Shown here one piece after another: positions 1 through 6,054 of a stretch of DNA of 6,266 nucleotides. How positions within the stretch are numbered: the stretch's first letter is position 1; each line of letters opens with the position of its first letter. Position numbers and translations under genes: made by a program. This DNA is from Deltaproteobacteria bacterium. Lineage in GTDB: Bacteria > Myxococcota > Polyangia > Polyangiales > B10-G4. Location: contig JAFDCW010000516.1 in the NCBI GenBank assembly GCA_019312705.1, positions 1 through 6,266 of the forward strand, read 5' to 3'. The notes below the pieces were generated by a model, which worked only from the letters and a program-made list of their open reading frames with translations, was not told the origin of the DNA and did no database searches.

Positions 1-12
1 TTCGGAGCCTTC

Positions 13-1215
13 GTGCCCCTCGACTCTCCCCCGGCCCTCGTCGCCGTCGACCGCGCATTCGCCTCTCACCTCGGCGTCGACGGCGGCGCCCTCTGGGATG
101 GGCCGGACCCGGGCCTCGGGGTTCCGGTCCTCACCGCCCCGACCGAGGTGCACGTCGCGGTGACCGAGCGCTGTCCGGCGGGGTGCGCGGGGTGCTACGC
201 GAACGCGACGCCAGACGGCCACGAGCCGACGTTTCGCGAGCTCACGGACCGCCTCGATGCGCTCCGGGCGATGGGCGTCTTCTCCGTGGCCTTTGGCGGC
301 GGCGAGGCTGCGCTGCGCAGAGACATCGGGGCCGTCGCGGCCCACGCCCGCCGCATCGGCCTCGCGCCGACGATGACCACCAGCGGCCTCGGCATCGACG
401 CCGAGGGCGCCTCGAAGCTGGCGGCGTTCGCGCAGATCAACGTCAGCTGGGACGGGCCCGCCGAGCTCTACCGGGACGTGCGCGGCTACGATGGGGCCTC
501 ACGCGCCGAAGCCGCCATCCGTCACCTGCGAGCTGCGGGCATCACCGTCGGCATCAATACGGTGCTGACCTGCACGAACTACCCGCACCTTTCGCGCATC
601 GGAGACGGCGCCGCCAACCTCGGCGCCGTCGAGCTCCAGCTCCTCCGGTGGAAGCCTGCCGGGCGTGGCCGCATGGACTACCTCGCCCGGCGTCTCACGC
701 CCCGACAGGTGGATTCCTTCGGCAGCGACCTCCGGCGCCTCGCCGACCAGAATGCCATGGCTGTGCGGATCGACTGTGCCCTGGTGCCCTTTCTCGCTGC
801 GAGCGGCGAGACGATCCCGGCCGACCTCGCTCGGTTCGCCGTCATGGGCTGTGAGGCCGGACGGTCATTGATGACCCTCGACGCCCACGGAGAGCCCCGG
901 CCGTGCAGCTTCTGGGAAGGCCCGAACGGACCCGACAGACCGGCCGGAGAGGCCGCCGACGCCACAACAACAGCTGAAGCGTGGCAGACCGCCCCCGCAC
1001 TCATGCGCTTCCGGGACTACGTCGAAAGCGCGCCGGAGCCCTGCGCCAGCTGCGACTACTTGACCGTATGCCGGGGCGGGTGCCGAGTCGTCGCCGCTGC
1101 GGGGGGCGATGCCTTCCGGCCGGACCCCGAGTGCCCACGGGTACGTCGGGCCGAAGCGCGACTCAGCGAAGGCGATAGGAGATCGGCATCGTCAGCGGAC
1201 GACCGCGGCGATTGA
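13..1215 (+). CDS. Radical SAM/SPASM-domain enzyme
   Basis: Predicted cytosolic iron-sulfur enzyme that cleaves S-adenosylmethionine to a 5'-deoxyadenosyl radical; substrate unknown. The 400-aa product has the canonical CxxxCxxC cluster motif at C54, C58 and C61 (CPAGCAGCY), a glycine-rich GGGEAAL strand at about 95-101 in place of the usual GGEP, and a VSWDGP strand near 144-149. The C-terminal SPASM domain, which binds auxiliary Fe-S clusters, is shown by C280 (MGCEAG), C298 (PRPCSF), the run C344-x2-C347-x5-C353-x3-C357 (CRGGC) and C374 in DPECP. C255 is another possible ligand. The GTG start has GGAG at 4-7, five bases upstream. The frame stays open to base 1, so a longer upstream start is not excluded. 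SPASM enzymes often mature peptides or act in cofactor or haem pathways. No precursor peptide is visible here. The last 17 codons overlap the convergent tonB-like gene. Confidence 0.88.
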   Translation: MPLDSPPALVAVDRAFASHLGVDGGALWDGPDPGLGVPVLTAPTEVHVAVTERCPAGCAGCYANATPDGHEPTFRELTDRLDALRAMGVFSVAFGGGEAALRRDIGAVAAHARRIGLAPTMTTSGLGIDAEGASKLAAFAQINVSWDGPAELYRDVRGYDGASRAEAAIRHLRAAGITVGINTVLTCTNYPHLSRIGDGAANLGAVELQLLRWKPAGRGRMDYLARRLTPRQVDSFGSDLRRLADQNAMAVRIDCALVPFLAASGETIPADLARFAVMGCEAGRSLMTLDAHGEPRPCSFWEGPNGPDRPAGEAADATTTAEAWQTAPALMRFRDYVESAPEPCASCDYLTVCRGGCRVVAAAGGDAFRPDPECPRVRRAEARLSEGDRRSASSADDRGD

Positions 1216-2020
1216 AGATGTCCGGCGGCGGCGGCACGGCGCCGACGGCCATGACCGCGGCGATGGCGGCCTGGTCAAGAGTCTCGTTCCCGGCGCCGCG
1301 CTGAACGTTGACGCCGGTGATGTGGCCTTCGGCGTCGACCTCGATGGCGACGAGGACCGTGCCCTCGAGGCGCGAGCGACGGGCTGCTCGGGGATAGTCG
1401 CGCACCGCCCGGCGCATGACCACCCGGTTGACCTCGACCATCCACGCCCGAGCGAGGCGACGATGGTCGACCTGCGGTGCGGGCGACGGGGCGGGCTCGG
1501 CGACGGGAGCAACGACCGGACCCGTGCCGCCCTCGACGCCGTCGGGAGACCCGACGGCGGGCTCGGCGAGCATGCCGCCTCCGTCTCCGGTAGCCTCGAC
1601 CGCGGCGACAGCGAGGCCGCCCTCGACCGAATGCACGCCGACGTCTTCTGGAGCGACTTCCGGGGCGGCCGGCGGGGGCTCTTCGGCCAGGGGCGGCGGC
1701 GAACTCTCGGGCTCCGGGGCCACCGGTTCTCGGATGGGCTCGGGCTCGGGCTCGAACTCGGGCTCCGGGGCGATCATCGGCTCCGGGACAGGCTCCGGGA
1801 CAGGCGGCAGGGCGGCGAGCTCGAACTCGACGGTCATCGGCGCCGCGGCGATGGCGAGACCGGTCGATGGCAATATCGCGAGCACGACCCAGGCGATGCC
1901 GTGGGCGGCGAGCGACGCTGCCACGAAGGCACCGATGAGCCAGGTCCCGCGATGGGAACCCTCATCGAGAGATGAGGACGCTCGGAGGGAGCGACCGAAG
2001 CTGAGAGGGGAAGAGGCCAT
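1163..2020 (-). CDS. tonB: TonB-like energy-transducing protein
   Basis: Inner-membrane anchored, periplasm-spanning protein that passes proton-motive force from an ExbB/ExbD motor to outer-membrane receptors. The 285-aa product has a cytoplasmic N-terminus, one membrane helix at about 27-50 with the TonB signature Ser-x3-His (S36, H40), a Pro/Glu-rich spacer at about 71-125 (repeated PEP/EPEPEP), a Gly/Ala-rich stretch to about 180, and a C-terminal TonB domain from about 190. That domain shows YPRAARRSRLEGTV (209-222), IEVDAEGHI, LDQAAIAAV and a final PPPPDIF...LTMPISYRLR. An in-frame TTG at 2063-2065 would add 15 residues. The ATG at 2018-2020 is preferred because the TTG lies inside the putative Fur operator and the extension looks unlike a TonB start. 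The gene diverges from the lipoprotein-receptor pair and is probably co-repressed by iron. No exbB or exbD is seen in the window. Confidence 0.88.
   Translation of the reverse strand: MASSPLSFGRSLRASSSLDEGSHRGTWLIGAFVAASLAAHGIAWVVLAILPSTGLAIAAAPMTVEFELAALPPVPEPVPEPMIAPEPEFEPEPEPIREPVAPEPESSPPPLAEEPPPAAPEVAPEDVGVHSVEGGLAVAAVEATGDGGGMLAEPAVGSPDGVEGGTGPVVAPVAEPAPSPAPQVDHRRLARAWMVEVNRVVMRRAVRDYPRAARRSRLEGTVLVAIEVDAEGHITGVNVQRGAGNETLDQAAIAAVMAVGAVPPPPDIFNRRGRPLTMPISYRLR
1779..1802. repeat. Two 12-bp tandem units in the TonB proline-rich spacer
   Basis: The unit ggctccgggaca occurs twice head to tail (1779-1790, 1791-1802). On the minus strand it encodes part of the PVPEPVPEP tract of the TonB spacer. 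The neighbouring 1740-1765 stretch has shorter ggctcg repeats encoding EPEPEP. Such in-frame repeats can lengthen or shorten the periplasmic spacer without breaking the gene. Confidence 0.7.
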
Positions 2021-2049
2021 GAACTCTACTGACTGGAGCTTGACGAAAC

Positions 2050-2064
2050 TGACAATCACTTTCA
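2050..2064 (-). promoter_or_regulatory. Fur-box-like operator upstream of tonB
   Basis: Read on the minus strand this is TGAAAGTGATTGTCA, an imperfect palindrome centred on 2057. It matches the 7-1-7 Fur consensus TGATAATnATTATCA at 11 of 14 fixed positions. It lies about 30 bases upstream of the tonB ATG. The hexamer GAAAGT left of the centre is identical in sequence and position to that of the second site at 2122-2148. I see no convincing -10/-35 pair for tonB. The identification of the regulator as Fur is inferred from the motif; no fur gene is in the window. Confidence 0.65.
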
Positions 2065-2120
2065 ACTAGAGACTTCTACTTTTCTGTGGCTGGGCTAAAA
2101 CGCCTGTGCTAACTCGCTAT

Positions 2121-2149
2121 TTGATATTGAAAGTGACATTCAATATCAT
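2121..2149 (+). promoter_or_regulatory. Sigma-70-type promoter for the lipoprotein-receptor operon
   Basis: TTGATA (2121-2126) and TATCAT (2144-2149) are separated by 17 bases, and each differs from the TTGACA/TATAAT consensus at one position. Transcription would start near 2156, leaving a very short leader before the ATG at 2167. GGA at 2161-2163 and CGGAA at 2153-2157 are weak ribosome-binding candidates. The promoter coincides with the palindromic operator. Confidence 0.65.
2122..2148. promoter_or_regulatory. Palindromic Fur-box-like operator
   Basis: TGATATTGAA (2122-2131) and TTCAATATCA (2139-2148) are perfect 10-base inverted repeats. After one mismatched pair, the inner GT/AC bases (2133-2134, 2136-2137) also pair around the central G2135. 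Parsed as hexamers, it reads GATATT-GAAAGT-G-ACATTC-AATATC, the 6-6-1-6-6 layout of overlapping Fur boxes built on GATAAT. It covers the spacer, the -10 and nearly all of the -35 of the downstream promoter, so a bound repressor would block RNA polymerase. Fur is the most likely ligand by motif and gene content. Confidence 0.72.
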
Positions 2150-2166
2150 AGACGGAACACGGAATA

Positions 2167-3657
2167 ATGAACAGATCCAAGCAATCGATGGCACTTCGCG
2201 GACCGATCGTCGTGGCGATCTTCACGGTCCTCGCCCTGACCACAGCAGCCTGTGACGACGATTCCACAGTAGCCCCGGACGGGGGAGCCGGAGTGCGATC
2301 CGGCTATTCCTTCGAGAGCCGGTTCACGCCTGGCGCCGAGAGCGTCTCCCACGGCGGCCAAACGACGCGGCAGATCCTCCTCACGGACCTCGCCTCGGAG
2401 ATGGTCCGCCTCGCGGAGGGGGTTCGCGACGGAACCATCGACCCCACCGACGTGGACGAAGAGGGAGAGGTCGTCGCGCGCCTGAACGCCTTTTACCGAA
2501 GCGGCAGCTCGGACCTCGGAACCCGTCCCCTGCCCAACCTCGTCGAGAACGGGGACGCGACCTGCGAGATGACCTTCGAAGACCTCGGGTCGGCCAATCT
2601 CATGGCAAAGACCGCCGGGGAAGACACGGTCACCGACCACAAGGACTGGACGACTGAGTTCGTCGGTTGGAGCGACTCATCCGTGGTCGCCGGAGCTCCG
2701 ATTGGCTCACCGGTCGCCCTCGTCGACGCGTTCTTCGTGACCTTCGAGAATCAGGTCCGCGCCTGCGCCCTGGCCGTCGAGGACTGCCCCGCGACGCCGG
2801 CCGGGGAGCCACTTCCGCTCTACGTCACCCCCGATGGCCTCGACCTCGCCCAACTCGTTCAGAAACACCTGCTCGGCGCGGTGCACTTCAGCCAGGGCAC
2901 CGACGACTACCTGGACGACGACGTCGACGGCAAAGGCCTGCTCACTGACAACGTGACGCCCCACGAAGACGGCGCGGCGTCCACCACCCTCGAACACGCC
3001 TGGGACGAAGCCTTCGGCTACTTCGGGGCCGCCGCCGACTACGACGATTATACCGACGACGAGATCCGCGCAGCCGGCGGTCGCCCCGAATACGCGAGCG
3101 GATACCACGATACGAACGGCGACCTGTGCATCGACGTCTTCGCCGAATACAACTGGTCCGCCTCGGTCAACGCCGCCAAGCGCGACGCGGGGTCGACGAC
3201 GATGACCGACCTGACGGCCGAGGTGTTCGGAGCCTTCGTCGCCGGCCGAACCGTCATCACCGAAGCCGGCGGGGTGCTCGACGAAAGCCAGAACGTGACC
3301 CTCCGAACCCACCGGGACGCCGTCGCCACCGCCTGGGAAGAGGCCCTCGGAGCGACGGTCATCCACTACATCAACGATGTGCGCGCCGACCTCGGCACGT
3401 GCGGCGGCGACGACTATTCCTTCGCCGACCACGCCAAGCATTGGAGCGAACTCAAGGGTTTTGCGCTCTCGTTTCAATACAACCCGAGGTCCCCTTGGAA
3501 CGCCGGCAGCGATTTTGCCGCGCTGCACGTCGCGATCGGCGATAGCCCCGTTCTGTGCGACGGTGATACGACGGCCCATGACGCAGCGCTGCTCGCGGCC
3601 CGAGACTCCGTCCGCGACGCCTACGGCTTCGATGCCACTGACGCTGAGAACTGGTGA
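2167..3657 (+). CDS. DUF4856-type lipoprotein, probable iron-uptake partner
   Basis: Predicted exported lipoprotein of 496 aa resembling the DUF4856 family, whose biochemical role is not established. Members often sit near imelysin-like proteins and TonB-dependent receptors. A basic N-terminus and hydrophobic segment (about 11-27) lead to a lipobox-like TAAC with C29, followed by an Asp run. Family-like segments in order are YSFESRF (47-53) with GQTTRQ (64-69), LVQKHLLGAVHFSQ (230-243), LEHAWDEAFGYFG (275-287), FGAFVAGRTVI (354-364), VIHYINDV (398-405) and HAKHWSELKGFALSFQYNP (422-440). H277, D280, E281, H400, H425 and E428 recall the His/Glu-rich positions of imelysins and could bind metal; this is inference. 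Six further cysteines (133, 200, 207, 321, 412, 464) may form disulfides. The gene follows the operator-promoter directly and is 3 bp from the receptor, so the two are almost surely co-transcribed. Confidence 0.82.
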   Translation: MNRSKQSMALRGPIVVAIFTVLALTTAACDDDSTVAPDGGAGVRSGYSFESRFTPGAESVSHGGQTTRQILLTDLASEMVRLAEGVRDGTIDPTDVDEEGEVVARLNAFYRSGSSDLGTRPLPNLVENGDATCEMTFEDLGSANLMAKTAGEDTVTDHKDWTTEFVGWSDSSVVAGAPIGSPVALVDAFFVTFENQVRACALAVEDCPATPAGEPLPLYVTPDGLDLAQLVQKHLLGAVHFSQGTDDYLDDDVDGKGLLTDNVTPHEDGAASTTLEHAWDEAFGYFGAAADYDDYTDDEIRAAGGRPEYASGYHDTNGDLCIDVFAEYNWSASVNAAKRDAGSTTMTDLTAEVFGAFVAGRTVITEAGGVLDESQNVTLRTHRDAVATAWEEALGATVIHYINDVRADLGTCGGDDYSFADHAKHWSELKGFALSFQYNPRSPWNAGSDFAALHVAIGDSPVLCDGDTTAHDAALLAARDSVRDAYGFDATDAENW

Positions 3658-3660
3658 TTC

Positions 3661-4344
3661 TTGGCAATCGCGAAGAAACACGGAACGGTTCGATTCGCGG
3701 TCATCAGCGCCGCCGTGGCGTTGCTCTGCACGCCACCGGTCTACGCCCAGGAAGCCGACGACGGATCCGCTACGGACGAAATCGATGAGGAGGAACTCGA
3801 CGACCTCTTCGACATGACGGAAGAAGAGTCGGATGACGCCCTGAACGGGAACGGGAACGGGAACGGCGACGGAAACGGCGACGGAAACGGCGACGGCGAC
3901 GTGCTCCCCGAGCTCGAAGACGACCTCTTCAACCTCCGCGAGCTCACCATCGCCATCAGTGAAGAAGACGTCTTTCGCCGTGGCGGGTCGGTCAGCCTGC
4001 TCGACGAAGATCAACTCCGGGCCCTCTCGTACGACGACCCAAACTCCCTGATGCTCCAGGTGACCGGAGTCTACGTGCGTCCCGAGGACGGCTGGGGGCT
4101 TCGCCCCAACATCGGCATGCGCGGGGTGACATCGGACCGGAGCCGGAAGCTCACGCTGATGGAGGACGGCATCCTCTTCGGCCCGGCCCCCTACTCCGCC
4201 CCGGCGGCCTACTACTTCCCCCTGATGCAGCGCATGGTCGGGGTCGAAGTCTACACGACTTCATCAGCCGAGAGGTTCCCCAGGGGCCCGCCGGCGAGAT
4301 CGACGTCTCCATCGGCAGCTACCTCTCCCGGCGCGTGCACGTGA
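3661..4344 (+). CDS. FecA-like TonB-dependent receptor, N-terminal part (frame broken)
   Basis: First 198 codons of an outer-membrane receptor that would import an iron chelate using TonB. The TTG start directly follows the lipoprotein stop and gives a good signal peptide (KK at 5-6, hydrophobic 12-23, likely cleavage after VYA29). The mature end is very acidic, with DDLF at 47-50 and 87-90 flanking an Asn-Gly/Asp-Gly repeat (62-80). LTIAIS (95-100) is a candidate TonB box. Plug-domain hallmarks follow: SVSLLDEDQL, QVTGVYVRPEDGWGLRPN, IGMRGV, RSRKLTLMEDGILFGPAPYSAPAAYYFP (160-187) and RMVGVEVY (191-198). These match the FecA/COG4772 type. After Y198 the family expects about KGxxxxxYGPxxxGGAxN, but the sequence jumps to a different frame. 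Residues 199-227 (rich in Ser/Pro/Arg) are frameshift noise before an early stop. Alone this could make only a plug fragment. Confidence 0.8.
   Translation: MAIAKKHGTVRFAVISAAVALLCTPPVYAQEADDGSATDEIDEEELDDLFDMTEEESDDALNGNGNGNGDGNGDGNGDGDVLPELEDDLFNLRELTIAISEEDVFRRGGSVSLLDEDQLRALSYDDPNSLMLQVTGVYVRPEDGWGLRPNIGMRGVTSDRSRKLTLMEDGILFGPAPYSAPAAYYFPLMQRMVGVEVYTTSSAERFPRGPPARSTSPSAATSPGACT
3844..3900 (+). repeat. Tandem GGNAAC/GGCGAC microsatellite encoding (N/D)G repeats
   Basis: A run of 6-bp units (three aacggg-type copies, then alternating gacgga and aacggc copies) encodes NGNGNGNGDGNGDGNGDGD at residues 62-80 of the receptor N-terminus. Because the unit is six bases, copy-number changes keep the frame and would alter only linker length. 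The Asp-rich (N/D)G repeats are flexible and might bind calcium weakly; that is speculation. Confidence 0.85.
4252..4262 (+). other. Deletion/frameshift junction within the receptor
   Basis: The upstream frame reads V-E-V-Y ending at 4254. The downstream frame resumes with D-F-I-S-R-E-V-P starting at 4257, two bases later and in another phase. In FecA-like receptors these two stretches are separated by about 17 conserved plug residues (KG...YGP...GGA). The sequence therefore lacks roughly 49 bp (3n+1). This is not the single-base slip typical of homopolymer errors. It could be a true deletion, a chimeric read or an assembly collapse; the window does not decide. Confidence 0.75.
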
Positions 4345-6044
4345 CGGTCGGCACCAGCAACGACCACGTCGGCATTCTCTTCGACGGCGTGCACTTGGGC
4401 TCCGAGGGCTTCAAAGAGATCGACGCCGGGCAGCTCAATACGGGCTTCGTGCGCACCGAAGGCATCGTGCGAGGGTTCCTCCAGACCGACCCCGGCGACG
4501 AACTCTTCAACCGCCTCGAAATGAAGCTCGGGTACTCGCGGGAGCAATCGAACGAGACCTACCTCGGGCTCTCGGACGCCGATTTCCAGGCCAACCCCAA
4601 CCGCCGCTACGCCTCGAGCCAGCTCGACCAGATGAACTGGTGGCGCTCGAGCGTCTCGGCGACCCACATCCTCCAGGCCGGCGACGACTTCGAGCTGCGC
4701 ACCGACCTCTATCGCAACGACTTCGACCGCTCCTGGCGGCGCCTCAACCGGTTCCGCAACGGCCCCGAGCTGCTCGACGTTTTGAGCGACCCCGAAGGCC
4801 CGCAAAACCGCGTCTTCTACGAGGTGCTCACGGGGGCCCGAGACTCGGCATCCACCGAGGACCCCGCCCAGGACCAGGAAGACCTGATGGTCATCGACAA
4901 TGACCGCCGCTTCCTCTCCCAAGGCGTCCAGACCAAGACCCGCTTCGACTTCGAGACCGGGGCCGTGACCCACGAGGTCGAGGCCGGCGTCCGGCTGCAC
5001 TACGACCGCATCGACCGGGACCACCAGGAGCAGGGGTACCAGATGCAAAACCTCCAGCTCGTCCTCGACGGCCGGGACCGCACGCCCATCGATGACAACA
5101 CGGGCACGTCCCTCGCGTTCGCCGGGTACGCGGTCTACGCACTCACCTTCTTCGATGTCACGTTGACGCCGGGCATTCGGATCGAGGCGATTCACAATAC
5201 CTTCGAAAGCCGGATCCCGGCCGACCCGACCGCCCCGACCGTGGGGGAGGTCAGCACGGACCAGGCCGTGGCCATCCCCGGCATCGGCGCCAACTGGTCC
5301 ATCACCGACGAGGTCTCGGTCCTCGCGGGCTTGCACCGTGGTTTCAGCCCCGTCGCACCGGGTCAGCCCGAAGAGGTTCAGCCCGAGACGAGCATCAACT
5401 ACGAGGTCGGCGGTCGGGTCTACGACGCCGACGCGGGCAGCCTCGGCGAGCTGATCTTCTTCTTCAACGACTACGAAAACATCACCGGTCAGTGCGGCGG
5501 TTCGACGGGGTGTCCGCCGGACCTCATCGACCGGCAGTTCAATGGCGGCGCAGCGTCGGTGCTCGGCTTCGAGGCCGCAGGCGTGCACCGCTTCGACCTC
5601 GGCGACGACCTCGGGGTCCCGGTTCGCCTGGCCTACACCTTCACCCACGGGGAGTTTCGGACGAGCTTCAACTCCCAGAACCCCACCTTCGGCGACGTCG
5701 AGGCCGGGGATCAGATCCCCTACGTGCCCCAGCATCAGGGCCAGCTCCAGGTCGGCATCGACCGCGGCGAAGCCTGGCACCTCCGAGCGAGCGCCACCTA
5801 CGTCGGGGCCATGCGCGAGGAAGCTGGCGGCGGCGACCCCGACCCGAGCCGGGGCGAACTGCCGAAGACCGACGACTACGTGCTCCTCGACGTCGTCGCC
5901 GGCTACCGGGTCTTCGAGCGCCTCTACCTCTACACGCGCCTCGAAAACATCCTCAACTCCCGCCCCATCGCCGCTCGGCGCCCCTTCGGCGCCCGGCCGG
6001 TGCGGCCGTTCATGGTTCAGGTCGGCGTGCGGGTCGATATCTAA
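4335..6044 (+). CDS. FecA-like TonB-dependent receptor, beta-barrel part (frame broken)
   Basis: The 569-aa open frame starts formally at a GTG (4335), but homologous coding clearly extends back in the same phase to about 4257 (DFISREVPQGPAGEIDVSIGSYLSRR). It is the continuation of the upstream plug fragment, not an independent gene: it has no signal peptide and no credible ribosome-binding site. Barrel features include alternating amphipathic strands, NETYLGLSDADFQANPNRRY (73-92), GLHRGFSPVAPG (332-343), PETSINYEVGGR (350-361), a loop cysteine pair C387/C393, IPYVPQHQ (461-468), and a terminal RLENILNSRPIAARRPFGARP (535-555) typical of the last strands. It ends in VDI rather than the usual terminal aromatic residue. 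With the missing segment restored the receptor would be about 810 aa, normal for the family. The substrate is probably a ferric chelate, given the Fur-like operators and FecA resemblance. Confidence 0.85.
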   Translation: MHVTVGTSNDHVGILFDGVHLGSEGFKEIDAGQLNTGFVRTEGIVRGFLQTDPGDELFNRLEMKLGYSREQSNETYLGLSDADFQANPNRRYASSQLDQMNWWRSSVSATHILQAGDDFELRTDLYRNDFDRSWRRLNRFRNGPELLDVLSDPEGPQNRVFYEVLTGARDSASTEDPAQDQEDLMVIDNDRRFLSQGVQTKTRFDFETGAVTHEVEAGVRLHYDRIDRDHQEQGYQMQNLQLVLDGRDRTPIDDNTGTSLAFAGYAVYALTFFDVTLTPGIRIEAIHNTFESRIPADPTAPTVGEVSTDQAVAIPGIGANWSITDEVSVLAGLHRGFSPVAPGQPEEVQPETSINYEVGGRVYDADAGSLGELIFFFNDYENITGQCGGSTGCPPDLIDRQFNGGAASVLGFEAAGVHRFDLGDDLGVPVRLAYTFTHGEFRTSFNSQNPTFGDVEAGDQIPYVPQHQGQLQVGIDRGEAWHLRASATYVGAMREEAGGGDPDPSRGELPKTDDYVLLDVVAGYRVFERLYLYTRLENILNSRPIAARRPFGARPVRPFMVQVGVRVDI

Positions 6045-6054
6045 ACGCGAGGGC

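Noticed and set aside
1109..1975. 288-aa plus-strand open frame opposite tonB
   Set aside because: It is antisense to a convincing TonB; composition is Arg/Gly/Asp-rich with no family resemblance.
3655..3663. Stop-codon readthrough fusing the lipoprotein to the receptor
   Set aside because: The two share a reading frame across the TGA, but the downstream protein begins with its own signal peptide, so a fusion makes no topological sense.
3844..3900. CRISPR-like or regulatory repeat array
   Set aside because: The 6-bp units are contiguous without spacers, are in frame, and encode an (N/D)G linker.
2707..4014. 435-aa minus-strand open frame across the lipoprotein and receptor genes
   Set aside because: It crosses two well-supported plus-strand genes and is Val/Gly-rich with VAVSVAVSVAVPVPVPV produced by the antisense of the (N/D)G repeat.
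4335..4344. 10-bp overlap of the two receptor frames as a programmed frameshift site
   Set aside because: No slippery heptamer is seen near the phase change. The phase change is upstream at 4254-4257 and accompanied by missing conserved residues, which a ribosomal shift cannot restore.
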